This document shows positions 38,426 through 47,150 of a DNA stretch of 64,000 nucleotides, piece by piece. The stretch spans positions 1,922,001 through 1,986,000 of the forward strand of contig JAWKIR010000002.1 of NCBI GenBank assembly GCA_041394245.1. Reading direction: 5' to 3'. Position 1 is the stretch's first letter. Each line of letters opens with the position of its first letter. A model generated the notes under the pieces. The model did not search any database. It was not told the origin of the DNA and saw only the letters and a list, made by a program, of their open reading frames with translations. Both the position numbers and the translations under genes were made by a program. The DNA is from Acidimicrobiales bacterium. GTDB lineage: Bacteria > Actinomycetota > Acidimicrobiia > Acidimicrobiales > Aldehydirespiratoraceae.

Positions 38426-39238
38426 CTAGGGACGGGCTGAGAAGCCGACGGTCTCGCCGACCGCCCCGATGAAGGTGAGACGGTTCTCGTCGATCATGAA
38501 GCCCGTCGACTCGGTGATTCCGGCGCTGGCGATCGCGACGATCTCGCAAGCCGGTGACGTGTCGATGGCGACCGCGCTCGTCACTTCGAACGCGCCATCT
38601 CGTCCGTCGGCGTATTCGACCGTCGAGACAGCGGCGCAATCGGGTCCTGCGAGCACCGCTTCGCCGCGCTCGATGACGAGCGTCACGCCCTCCATGTCGG
38701 CCCGGTTCGTCGCCGCCCGTTCGACGCCCTCGCCCGAGTAGACCGTGTCGAAGTGCCAGACCGTGCCCTCGAGCCGCTGGTGCACCGGCGGCGGGGCCTG
38801 CTCGTAGCGGATCTCGACCGTGTCGCCGGAGAGCGTCATCCCGGCGGGGTCGACCGCCCAGGCCGTGACCGAGCCGAGGGCTTGGCCGTAGGCAGCCTCG
38901 AACTCCATACGGCCGTCCTCCAGGCAGGCCATCTCGGTCTGGCCGATGGCGCCGAGGGTCAGGGTGCCGTCGTCGGCCGCGTCGATCTCGCCGAAGAACG
39001 AGTTGCAACCGAGGTTGCCGGACATCTCGCCGAGCTGGATGGTGATCTCGAGCTCGCCGTCGGGCAACGACACCGCGGTCCCGTCGACCGTCAACGACCG
39101 CAGGATCCAGTCGCCGGCGACGGACGGCCGGGTGCCGGCGTCGTCCCCGGGGTCGTCGGTCGTGACCGAGTCGACTTCGTCGCCGCACGCGGCGGCAACG
39201 ACGAGGCACAGAACAGCGAGGGCGAGAAGTCGGCGCAT
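38426..39238 (-). CDS. META-domain lipoprotein
   Basis: A 270-residue lipoprotein (VVAAACGDE, lipobox Cys about residue 18). Residues about 40-135 form a META/HslJ-like domain: GDWILRSLTVDGTAVSLP, then GCNSFFGEIDA with the characteristic GCN, and MACLEDGRMEFE. A second, more divergent META-like repeat follows (EGTVWHFDTVYSG ... GPDCAAVSTVEY). META proteins in bacteria are linked to stress tolerance or surface functions. It is preceded by an EamA gene on the same strand, 13 bp upstream. Confidence 0.82.
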   Translation of the reverse strand: MRRLLALAVLCLVVAAACGDEVDSVTTDDPGDDAGTRPSVAGDWILRSLTVDGTAVSLPDGELEITIQLGEMSGNLGCNSFFGEIDAADDGTLTLGAIGQTEMACLEDGRMEFEAAYGQALGSVTAWAVDPAGMTLSGDTVEIRYEQAPPPVHQRLEGTVWHFDTVYSGEGVERAATNRADMEGVTLVIERGEAVLAGPDCAAVSTVEYADGRDGAFEVTSAVAIDTSPACEIVAIASAGITESTGFMIDENRLTFIGAVGETVGFSARP

Positions 39239-39251
39239 GACCGTTCGACGA

Positions 39252-40151
39252 TCAGACCTCGGCGTCGGTTCCCGACAGCTGCGCTTCGCGCCGGATCACC
39301 AGCGACAGCGCGCCGAGCACGACGGCGATGCCGACCACCTGCACCGCCCCGACGGACTGGTCGAGGAAGATCACGCCGCCGATGGTCGAGAGCACCGGAA
39401 CTGCGAGTGTGAGCATCGAACTGATCGCCAGGCGTACCCGCGGATGCGCCCAGTTCATGAGCATGTGCCCGGTCCCGGGGACCGCGAGCAGCGCGAACAA
39501 CCACACCCAGTTCGACCCCGACGGGAACTCGATGCCGCCGCCGTCGACCAGCGCGATCGGAAACAGCACCACCGAGCCGACGATCCAGAGGCACGCCTGG
39601 AATTCGAGCGCCGGGACATGTTCGCGGGCGGCCTTGCCGAACGCGAAGTAGCCGGCGAACAGCACCAACGCGACCACCGACAGCAAGTCGCCGCGCAGAC
39701 TCCATTCGGACGACGACGACGCCCCCGACATCACGAGGGCGACACCGACCAGCGAGATCACGCTGATCCCCAGGAGAAAGCGCGTGACCCGTTCGCCGAA
39801 CTGACGGGCCGCCACGCCCATCAACAGCAGCGGCACGAGCGAACCGATCACGGTGGCACTCGCCACCGTCGTCGACTTGATCGCCACGAAGAACACCGCG
39901 ATCTGGAGCGCGACCGTCGCGCCGGTGAGCATCGACCGCCGGAGGTGGTCGAGGGTGAGACGCCGACCCGAGAGATACAGGACTCCGACGTAGACGACCG
40001 CCGCGAGGAGGATGCGCCAGAAGGCGATCTGGAGCCCACCCATCGGCACCTTCGTGACCATGATGTTGCCGGACGCCCAGAACGTGACGGCGACCGAGGC
40101 GGCGCTCAGGCCCAGGCGAGCGTCCCTGGGCGCGAGTTCGACAGCGGTCAT
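39252..40151 (-). CDS. EamA/DMT family transporter
   Basis: A 299-residue membrane protein with ten hydrophobic segments in two EamA halves. The first half contains FWASGNIMVTKVPMGGLQIAFWRIL; the second closes with LTLAVPVLSTIGGVIFLDQSVGAVQ, where the polar residues of the family sit. ATG 40151 is used rather than upstream starts that would lie inside the divergent promoter region. It probably exports a small metabolite. It is divergent from an MFS gene 50 bp away. Confidence 0.85.
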   Translation of the reverse strand: MTAVELAPRDARLGLSAASVAVTFWASGNIMVTKVPMGGLQIAFWRILLAAVVYVGVLYLSGRRLTLDHLRRSMLTGATVALQIAVFFVAIKSTTVASATVIGSLVPLLLMGVAARQFGERVTRFLLGISVISLVGVALVMSGASSSSEWSLRGDLLSVVALVLFAGYFAFGKAAREHVPALEFQACLWIVGSVVLFPIALVDGGGIEFPSGSNWVWLFALLAVPGTGHMLMNWAHPRVRLAISSMLTLAVPVLSTIGGVIFLDQSVGAVQVVGIAVVLGALSLVIRREAQLSGTDAEV

Positions 40152-40201
40152 CGCCGACAATCTCGCACGTACCCGGCGTCGTGCGCGCCATGATTGACAC
40201 A

Positions 40202-41455
40202 ATGACGTCACCGATCGACCGGGCCCGCCTCCAACGGCGCACGCTCTTCACGCTCATCGGCTCGGTCGGTCCGGCCGGAATGGGGATGGCCGGCGGCTTC
40301 GCGGCCACCACACTGGCCTCGAAGGAGATCGTCGAGAACGAGAGCCTGGCGACCCTGGCCGCCACCATGATCAGCATCGGCGGCGCATTCGTCGCCGTAC
40401 CGCTCTCGCGGTTCATGGCCCGTCGCGGACGGCGCCCGGGCCTGCGCATCGGCTGGACCGTCGCCGGCACCGGCGCGCTGCTCGCAGTGCTCGCCGTGGA
40501 GACGTCGACCTATCCCCTCCTCATCCTCGGAACCCTCGGTATCGGCGCCGGCAACGGCACCAACCTCGCCGCCCGCTACGCCGCCGCCGACCTCGCCGAC
40601 GACGACAAGGTGGCTCGCTCGATCGGCATCCTCGTGTGGGCGTCGTCGATCGGGTCGATCCTCGGTCCGACGGTCGCCCTCGGCGCGACCGAACCGGTGG
40701 CCGAAGCGCTCGGGCTCGAGGCGCTGTCGGGTCCGTACCTGATGGCGATGTGCGTGTTCGCCCTCGCCGCCACCGTGGTCGAGGTCTTCCTGCGCCCCGA
40801 TCCGCTCCTCACCGCGACCGGTGGCGACGGCCTGACCGCGCCGGCCCGGCCGTCGTTGCGGGAGTCGTTCTCCCGGATCGCCACGAACCGTCTCGCCGTC
40901 ATCGCCGTCGGGGCCATGGCCGTTGGTCAGGCGGTGATGGTCGCGATCATGACGGTGACCCCGCTGCACATGGAGGACGGCGCCCACGAGAAGAAGATCA
41001 TCGGCCTCGTCATCTCGCTCCACATCGTCGGCATGTACCTCTTCGCCCCGGTCGTCGGCTGGCTGGTCGACCGGCTGCCCAGCAGCCTCATCGTCGCCGT
41101 CGCCGGCGTGACCCTCTTCGTCGGCGGCGAACTCGCGTCGCACACCGACGCCGAGGACCGGCTCGGCGTCTTCACCGGGCTCTTCCTCATCGGGATCGGA
41201 TGGTCGTTCGCGATGATCTCGGGCAGTTCGCTGTTGACCAGCGCCTTCGGCGTCGCCGAGCGGGCCGCGATCCAGGGCGCGGCCGACTTCACGATGGTTG
41301 CATCCGGTGCTGCAGCCGGGCTCACCTCGGGCGTCGTGGTGGAGGCCAGCAGCTACCACTCGCTCAGCCACTGGGCCGGCGTCGCCGCGCTCGCCCTCGT
41401 CGCCGCGGCCCTCTACCCGGTCGTCACGAAGGTCCGCACGCCCGAGCCCGTCTGA
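40202..41455 (+). CDS. MFS transporter
   Basis: A 417-residue protein with 12 hydrophobic segments. Motif-A-like loops are SRFMARRGRRPGLRIGW between helices 2 and 3, and PVVGWLVDRLPSSL in the second half. GNGTNLAARYAAADLADDD resembles the helix 4-5 region of uncharacterised MFS carriers. ATG 40190 and GTG 40181 are in-frame alternatives for the start. Function unknown; it may be an efflux pump. Confidence 0.8.
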   Translation: MTSPIDRARLQRRTLFTLIGSVGPAGMGMAGGFAATTLASKEIVENESLATLAATMISIGGAFVAVPLSRFMARRGRRPGLRIGWTVAGTGALLAVLAVETSTYPLLILGTLGIGAGNGTNLAARYAAADLADDDKVARSIGILVWASSIGSILGPTVALGATEPVAEALGLEALSGPYLMAMCVFALAATVVEVFLRPDPLLTATGGDGLTAPARPSLRESFSRIATNRLAVIAVGAMAVGQAVMVAIMTVTPLHMEDGAHEKKIIGLVISLHIVGMYLFAPVVGWLVDRLPSSLIVAVAGVTLFVGGELASHTDAEDRLGVFTGLFLIGIGWSFAMISGSSLLTSAFGVAERAAIQGAADFTMVASGAAAGLTSGVVVEASSYHSLSHWAGVAALALVAAALYPVVTKVRTPEPV

Positions 41456-41553
41456 GTCACTCTCGCGTCTCGTCGAGGATCACCTCGGCCCGTCGGTACA
41501 CCTGAAAGGACGAATCGCGGAACAATCACGTGCGTGAACCGGTTGACCTTCGC

Positions 41554-42060
41554 ATGAGCGAGACCCCCCGCCCCACCCTCGGCCTCCGCCACGCCGTTCT
41601 CTGGGTCAGCGACCCGGCGGCGTCGGCTGCCTTCTACGAGAAGGCGCTCGGCCTCGCAGTCACGCACGACATGGGCAATGCGGTGTTCATGAGTTCCCCG
41701 GGCAGCGACACCGACCACGATCTCGGGCTCTTCCGGGCCGCCGATCCGCAGCCGCGCCCGCCGAGGGGAATCGGCCTCTACCACCTCTCCTGGGAGGTGG
41801 CGACGCTCCGCGAGCTCCGCGCCGCCCGGTCCCGCCTCATCGAGATGGGCGCGTACGTCGGCGAGAGCGACCACCACGTCAGCCGTTCGCTCTACGCCCG
41901 CGACCCCGACGGCATCGAGTTCGAGGTCATGTGGGAAGTCCCCCTCGACCGCGTGACCGATGGCGGAGCGATCACCGCACCGCTCGACCTCGACGCCGCC
42001 GATGCCGAATTCGGCGCCGACACGCCCGGACGCGGTGTCGGGCCGACTCAGCCCAGATAG
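41554..42060 (+). CDS. VOC-fold dioxygenase-like protein
   Basis: A 168-residue protein of the vicinal oxygen chelate superfamily. The first module starts LRHAVLWVSDPAASAAFYEKALGL; the second has GLYHLSWEVATLRELRAARSRL and ends YARDPDGIEFEVMWEV. The likely metal ligands are His in LRHAVLW, His in YHLSWEV and Glu in IEFEVMW, the arrangement of catechol 2,3-dioxygenases and glyoxalases. Substrate unknown. An in-frame GTG at 41530 could give 8 more residues. The last 13 bp overlap alr. Confidence 0.8.
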   Translation: MSETPRPTLGLRHAVLWVSDPAASAAFYEKALGLAVTHDMGNAVFMSSPGSDTDHDLGLFRAADPQPRPPRGIGLYHLSWEVATLRELRAARSRLIEMGAYVGESDHHVSRSLYARDPDGIEFEVMWEVPLDRVTDGGAITAPLDLDAADAEFGADTPGRGVGPTQPR

Positions 42061-43133
42061 ACGCGTTCGTAGCGCGATCCCAACGACGTGAACACCTCGT
42101 AGGAGATCGTGCCGGCGGCCGCGCCGAGACGCTCGACCGAGGCAACGGGGCCGAGCAATTCGACCATGGACCCCGGCGCCCTCGCCGCCGGCGGCACATC
42201 GGTGACATCGAGGATCGTGAGATCCATCGAGACACGACCGACGACCGGAACGACCTGGCCCTCGATGACGGCCTCGGCCCGATTGGATCCGGCGCGGTGA
42301 TAGCCGTCGGCGTAGCCCAGGCCGACAACGGCATGGACGCGGGGTCCGTCGACCACGTGGGTGGCGCCGTAGCCGATCTCGTCGCCCGTCTCCACTTCCC
42401 GGACCTGGAGGATCGGTGCCTCGAGTGTCACCACGGTCGAGAGCGGTCGATCGAGCGCGTCGCTGGGCGCACCGCCGTAGAGCGCGATGCCGGGACGTCC
42501 CAGGTCGAAGTGGAACTCCGTCCCGCGAAAGATCCCCGCCGAGTTCGCCAGCGACGCGAGTCCGCCGGGAAACGCGGCACGGATGGCGCGAAAGCGTTCG
42601 AGCTGCCGCTCCGACTGGTCGGTCGGCTCGTCGGCCGAGGCGAGATGGCTCACGACATGACGCAGGTCGAGGCCGTCGAGGCGGTCCGGCTCCTCCATCA
42701 GCGTGGCAGTGTCGCGACGACCCAGACCGGTCCGGTTGATGCCGGTGTCGAAGTGCACGCCGACGGGGAGCCGCACCCCTCGTCGAGACGCAGTCGCCTG
42801 CCAACCCGACAGCTGATCGAGGGTGATCACGACGGGGACGAGGCCGTGCACCACGAGGGCGTCCTCGGTTCCGGGCGCAGCTCCGTCGAAGACGTTGATG
42901 TTCGCCTGCGGCAGGATCCCGCGCAGCTCGATGCCCTCGTCCACATTGGCAACGAAGAACTCACCACATCCCTCGGACCACAATCGCCGCGCCACCGGTT
43001 CGATCCCCAGCCCGTAGGCATCGGCCTTCACCGCCGCACCCGCCGGTACGCCGGCGAGGCGCTCCCGTACGTGCCGATAGTTCTCGGCAAGCGCATCGAG
43101 ATCGACGGTCAACCGGGGGCGGGAGTGCGGCAC
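42048..43133 (-). CDS. alr: Alanine racemase
   Basis: A 361-residue PLP enzyme. The cofactor Lys lies in AAVKADAYGLG near residue 37. The barrel continues with VHFDTGINRTGLG, and the C-terminal domain has GYGATHVVDGPRVHAVVGLGYADG and VGRVSMDLTILDVTD, with the catalytic Tyr region in IGYGA. It makes D-alanine for peptidoglycan. The GTG start at 43133 places LTVDLDALAENYRHVRE at the usual N-terminal position. It is followed in the genome by a convergent VOC gene that it overlaps. Confidence 0.95.
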   Translation of the reverse strand: MPHSRPRLTVDLDALAENYRHVRERLAGVPAGAAVKADAYGLGIEPVARRLWSEGCGEFFVANVDEGIELRGILPQANINVFDGAAPGTEDALVVHGLVPVVITLDQLSGWQATASRRGVRLPVGVHFDTGINRTGLGRRDTATLMEEPDRLDGLDLRHVVSHLASADEPTDQSERQLERFRAIRAAFPGGLASLANSAGIFRGTEFHFDLGRPGIALYGGAPSDALDRPLSTVVTLEAPILQVREVETGDEIGYGATHVVDGPRVHAVVGLGYADGYHRAGSNRAEAVIEGQVVPVVGRVSMDLTILDVTDVPPAARAPGSMVELLGPVASVERLGAAAGTISYEVFTSLGSRYERVYLG

Positions 43134-43150
43134 CCCGACAGTCTGCCCGC

Positions 43151-43978
43151 TCAACCGACGCCGATCAGGACCACCCCGGTCACGACGGTCCCGAGTCCGA
43201 CCATCTGCCACCAACGAAGGGGATGCTGCTCGAAGATCGCGGCGAGGACCACCGTGACCGCCGGAAACATCGAGGCGGTCACGGTGATCTCGCTCAGTGA
43301 CCCGCGCTGCGCTCCGGCGACGAACGCGCCGACGCCGGTGCCGGTGAGCACGCCGCCGACGATCCCCTGTCGCAGCAGCGACCGAGGGACGAATCGCGGA
43401 ATACCGCGGGCGACGGCGACCACGGCGAGTACCGCGAACGCAGTGAACCGCTGGAAGACGGTCGCCCACATGCCGCTCTCGATCTCGGCCTGACCGATCA
43501 GGGTCAACGAGATCCCGAAACACGTGCCGGAGGCCAGGCCCCAGCCGACGCCGGCCAACGCCCGCTCGCCGAGTTCGGGCGAGAAGGTCGTCACCGCCAG
43601 ACCGCAGAGCGACACGGCGATGCCGAAGACGACGAGGCCGGAGAGGTCGCCGCCGGTCGAGACGTCCCAGCCCACCGGGATGAGCGCGGTGACCACCGCG
43701 GTCACGGGCGAGACGACGGCCGCCGACGAGACGGCCATCCCGTGGTACAGCAGCGTGAGGGCGAAGCCCACGGTCAGCCCGCCGGCGGCACCGAACCCGA
43801 CATCTCGGGCGACGAAATCGCTCTCGACCACGAGCAGCAGCGCCGATGCGCTGAGACCCCCGATGAGCAGATAGGTGAGAACGGTCGTGAACGCGTGCAC
43901 ACGCCTCGCGAGATACGCGCCGAAGAAGTCGCCGATCCCGATCGCGAACGAGAAGTAGATCCCGAGGGCCCAGACCAA
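43151..43978 (-). CDS. EamA/DMT family transporter (TTG start)
   Basis: A 275-residue membrane protein with about ten hydrophobic segments. IGIGDFFGAYLARRV and the C-terminal SEITVTASMFPAVTVVLAAIFEQHPL fit the DMT/EamA fold. The only in-frame start after the upstream stop (TAG at 43988-43990) is TTG 43978, within 10 bp of the acyl-CoA dehydrogenase stop, so it is most likely translated from the same message. It lies 17 bp upstream of alr. Confidence 0.8.
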   Translation of the reverse strand: MVWALGIYFSFAIGIGDFFGAYLARRVHAFTTVLTYLLIGGLSASALLLVVESDFVARDVGFGAAGGLTVGFALTLLYHGMAVSSAAVVSPVTAVVTALIPVGWDVSTGGDLSGLVVFGIAVSLCGLAVTTFSPELGERALAGVGWGLASGTCFGISLTLIGQAEIESGMWATVFQRFTAFAVLAVVAVARGIPRFVPRSLLRQGIVGGVLTGTGVGAFVAGAQRGSLSEITVTASMFPAVTVVLAAIFEQHPLRWWQMVGLGTVVTGVVLIGVG

Positions 43979-43987
43979 TGTGGTTCG

Positions 43988-45100
43988 CTACGCCCGGGGC
44001 TCGCGGGGCAGCCCCAGAAGCCGTTCGCCGAGGATGTTGCGCATGATGTTCGACGTCCCACCCATGATCGTGTAGGCGGGCGAATAGTTGATCGCCCGGG
44101 CGAGTTCGGCGTCGGCCGTCGCCGCCATCCCGAGCTGGCGGGCGGCGAACTCGGCCACCCGCTGCTCGTGCTCGGTGCAGAAGCACTTCGTTGCGGCGCT
44201 GAACCCGGCCGGCGCCTGCTTCAGCGCCTCGCGGTAGACGAGGATCCGACCGATCCGATAGCCGATCTCGAGCTGCGCGATCTCCTGACGAACCCGGGGA
44301 TCATCGGTGTCGGCGACCTCGAGCGCTCGATCGTAGAGGGGCTTGTTGCTCACCAGCCGGTCGATGCCGCCCCGTTCGTGTTCGAGCTGGGCCATGGTCT
44401 GCTTGAAGGCATCGCCCTCGACCCCGACGAGGTTCTCGATCGGCACCCGCACGTCGGTGAAGTACACCTCGCAGAAGTGGGCGTTGGTGGTCATGTCCTT
44501 GATGGGCCGGACCTCGATACCGGGCCGGTCCATGGGCACGATGATCTCGCTCACCCCCCGGTGGGGCGGGCCCTCGCTCGACGTACGGCCGATGAGGTAG
44601 CAGTAGTCGGCGACGGCCGCGAACGAGGTCCAGATCTTCTGACCGTTGATGACCCACTCGTTGCCGTCGCGACGCACCGAGGTCTTCAGGCTGGCGAGAT
44701 CGGACCCGGAATCGGGCTCGCTCATCCCGATGCACCACGTGGTCTCGCCACTCAGCATGCCGGGCAGGAACTCGGCCTGTTGGTCGGGAGTGCCGTAGGC
44801 GATGAGTCCGGGACCCATCTGGCGATCGGCGAACCAGCTCGCGGCGATCGGCGCCCCGACGGAGATCATCTCCTCGCCCATGATGATCCGCTCGATGTTG
44901 GAGCGGCCGCCGCCACCGAACTCGGTCGGCCATGTCATTCCGATCCAGCCGTTGGCGGCGAGCACCTTCGAGAAATCCTCGGAGTACCCGTTGATCCACG
45001 AGTCGGTGTGGGCGCCGTACTTCTCGACGCCGTCGAGCGCCACCGCGCGGGCACGGGCGCGCAGTTCTTCGAGTTCGAGCGGGAGGGAGAAGTCCAACAT
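43988..45100 (-). CDS. Acyl-CoA dehydrogenase
   Basis: A 370-residue flavoprotein with the three ACAD domains: an N-terminal helical part with MTWPTEFGGGG, a middle beta domain with CIGMSEPDSGSDLASLKTSV and WVINGQKIWTS, and a C-terminal helical part ending YTIMGGTSNIMRNILGERLLG. It oxidises an acyl-CoA to the enoyl-CoA and gives electrons to ETF. The chain-length preference is unclear. ATG 45100 lies 8 nt after a TACCCT -10 box (minus strand, 45109-45114), so the mRNA is probably leaderless. Confidence 0.92.
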   Translation of the reverse strand: MLDFSLPLELEELRARARAVALDGVEKYGAHTDSWINGYSEDFSKVLAANGWIGMTWPTEFGGGGRSNIERIIMGEEMISVGAPIAASWFADRQMGPGLIAYGTPDQQAEFLPGMLSGETTWCIGMSEPDSGSDLASLKTSVRRDGNEWVINGQKIWTSFAAVADYCYLIGRTSSEGPPHRGVSEIIVPMDRPGIEVRPIKDMTTNAHFCEVYFTDVRVPIENLVGVEGDAFKQTMAQLEHERGGIDRLVSNKPLYDRALEVADTDDPRVRQEIAQLEIGYRIGRILVYREALKQAPAGFSAATKCFCTEHEQRVAEFAARQLGMAATADAELARAINYSPAYTIMGGTSNIMRNILGERLLGLPREPRA

Positions 45101-45200
45101 CGCCCGCAAGGGTACGCGCGAGATCGTGCTGCGACGCTTCGGGTCAACACTCGGCGAACCCGGCCGACTGACTACTGTGGCAGCAGATTCACGGACCCGG

Positions 45201-46301
45201 ATGGGCCATCGCCCCGAGCTCGACGGGGTCAGGGCGCTCGCCGTCGGAGCCGTCGTCGCCCTGCACTATGCGGGCGAGCTCCGCGGGGTGATTCCCGGTG
45301 GCGGGTTGGGTGTCAATGCGTTCTTCGTCGTCAGCGGATTCCTCATCACCCGACTCCTCCTCGAGGAAGTCGACCGCGATCGGAAGGTGGATCTCCGCGG
45401 CTTCTACCGGCGACGTGTCGCCCGCCTCGCTCCCGCCTTCGCCGTGTTCCTCGCTGGCGTCCTGGCCCTGCAACTGCTCCTCGATCTCTACGGCGACACG
45501 ACCCGCGTGGTGCGCGGCTCCATCACCAGCGCGTTCTACGTGCACAACTGGGCGATGGCTGCCGGTCACTCCGATCCGGCGTTCGGCATCACCTGGTCGC
45601 TGGCGGTCGAGGAGCAGTTCTATCTCGTCTGGCCGGCGATCTTCGTGGTCGTGCACCGGCGCCACGGCGTGCTCGGCGTGGCCCGGCTCAGCGGTGGACT
45701 CGCCGTGTTCGGCGCGGTCGAGACCGCGGTGCGCTCTCTCGTCCTGGGCCACAGCACGGAGGTTCTCCAACTCGGGACCGACTCGAACGGCATGATCGGG
45801 TTGATGATCGGGTGCTGTCTGGCGGCAGGCGCGACCATCGCACCGTCCCCTCGACAAGATCCCGTCCTGCGCGCCGCGTTCGTCCCCGCCTGCGCTGCGG
45901 TCGGCGTCTTCGTCTTCGCGTATCCCGGCTCGGGCACGTTGATGGTCCGCGGTGGCTACTTCGTCTTCTCCCTCCTCATCGCGACGATCGTGTTGACGCT
46001 CGTCCGCGGGGCGGTTCGTCCCGGGCTGCTGACGTGGCGGGCGGTCCAGTGGGTCGGTCGCGCCTCGTATGGGATCTACCTCTTCCACATGCCGGCGCTG
46101 AAACTCGGCTACGAGGTGCTCCCCGATCAGCCGGAGGCGGCCCGCATCGTCGCCCTCCTGCTCACGCTGGTCGCGAGCGCTGCGTCGTTGCGTTGGGTGG
46201 AGCGCCCGCTCCGCCACCGCATCAGCGCCGGTCCCCGCCGGACGGCATCGAGTCGGCCCTCCGGGTTGCGTCCCGGAGCGGCCACGCACCTACCCGCGTG
46301 A
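45201..46301 (+). CDS. Acyltransferase family 3 membrane protein
   Basis: A 366-residue integral membrane protein of the OafA/acyltransferase-3 family. It starts with RPELDGVRALAVGAVVALHY, carries GLGVNAFFVVSGFLITRLLL and SLAVEEQFYLVWP, and ends with YGIYLFHMPAL before the last helix. The conserved Arg of ELDGVRA and His of ALHY are the expected catalytic region. It would O-acylate a surface polysaccharide or lipid. A TACTGT box at 45173-45178 could be its -10. The end overlaps the convergent fdsA-like gene by 12 bp. Confidence 0.9.
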   Translation: MGHRPELDGVRALAVGAVVALHYAGELRGVIPGGGLGVNAFFVVSGFLITRLLLEEVDRDRKVDLRGFYRRRVARLAPAFAVFLAGVLALQLLLDLYGDTTRVVRGSITSAFYVHNWAMAAGHSDPAFGITWSLAVEEQFYLVWPAIFVVVHRRHGVLGVARLSGGLAVFGAVETAVRSLVLGHSTEVLQLGTDSNGMIGLMIGCCLAAGATIAPSPRQDPVLRAAFVPACAAVGVFVFAYPGSGTLMVRGGYFVFSLLIATIVLTLVRGAVRPGLLTWRAVQWVGRASYGIYLFHMPALKLGYEVLPDQPEAARIVALLLTLVASAASLRWVERPLRHRISAGPRRTASSRPSGLRPGAATHLPA

Positions 46302-47150
46302 CGGGGGCTGGACGTACTGCCAGCCGAATCGGCCCTTGATGCAGAGGTGGCCGTGGGTGACGGAGTGGTCGGCCGGTGAGGTGACCTTCACGATCCGGTC
46401 GTCCTGGGTGTGGAGTTCGAGATTGCAGCCGACACCGCAGAACGAGCAGACCGTCGTGGTGACCGACTGGTCCTCGGGACGCCACTCCCCCGCATTGCGC
46501 AGGTCGAACTCGGTACGGAACTGGATGGCGCCTGTCGGGCACACGCCGATGCAGTTGCCGCAGTAGACACACGCCGAGTCGGGCAGGGTCACGTCGAACT
46601 CGGTCGAGATCCGGGCGTCGAACCCACGACCGCTCACGGCGATCGCGAACGTGTGCTGGGCGTCGTCGCCGCACGCCTCGACGCACTTGTAGCAGAGGAC
46701 GCACTTGTCGTAGTCGCGGATGTAGAGGTCGTCGTGGACCTTGATCTCCTCGTCGATCCGTTCGGCCGGCAGCTCGGGCTGGTCGTAGCGAGCGGGGTCG
46801 GCGCCGTAGTGCTCCATCCACTCGGCCAACTCGGTGGCCTGGCCGAGGTCGACGCCGGAGCCGAGGAACTCGAGCACCATCCGGCGGCTGTGCCGCACCC
46901 GCTCGGAGTCGGTCTCGATGACCATGCCCTCCTCGGCGGTGCGGGCACATGCCGGGACCAACGCCCTCGAACCCTCGACCTCGACCACACACACCCGGCA
47001 GACGTTGACCGGTGTGAGGTTCTCGGCCCAACACAATGTCGGCGTGTCGATGCCCACCGACTCGCAGGCCTTGTGGATCGACGTCCCCGCTGGAACGCGG
47101 ACCGGCCGGCCGTCGATGGTGAGGGCGACGCCGACCTCGGGAGCGGTCAC
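46290..47150 (-). CDS. Formate dehydrogenase iron-sulfur subunit (N-terminal half of FdsA)
   Basis: A 286-residue iron-sulfur protein equal to the N-terminal third of FdsA/FdhA. A [2Fe-2S] NuoG-like domain has Cys40, 51, 54 and 68. Two [4Fe-4S] ferredoxin motifs follow at Cys150/153/156/160 and Cys194/197/200/204, then the molybdopterin Fe4S4 domain with Cys235/238/242 and 270 (CSFCGVGC). The NuoG-type His/Cys cluster between the first two domains is absent. The protein stops at GRFGWQYVQPPSRG, exactly where a standard FDH continues into its catalytic domain; that part is a separate gene at 48894-50852. GTG 47150 overlaps the NuoEF stop (GTGA). Confidence 0.85.
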   Translation of the reverse strand: MTAPEVGVALTIDGRPVRVPAGTSIHKACESVGIDTPTLCWAENLTPVNVCRVCVVEVEGSRALVPACARTAEEGMVIETDSERVRHSRRMVLEFLGSGVDLGQATELAEWMEHYGADPARYDQPELPAERIDEEIKVHDDLYIRDYDKCVLCYKCVEACGDDAQHTFAIAVSGRGFDARISTEFDVTLPDSACVYCGNCIGVCPTGAIQFRTEFDLRNAGEWRPEDQSVTTTVCSFCGVGCNLELHTQDDRIVKVTSPADHSVTHGHLCIKGRFGWQYVQPPSRG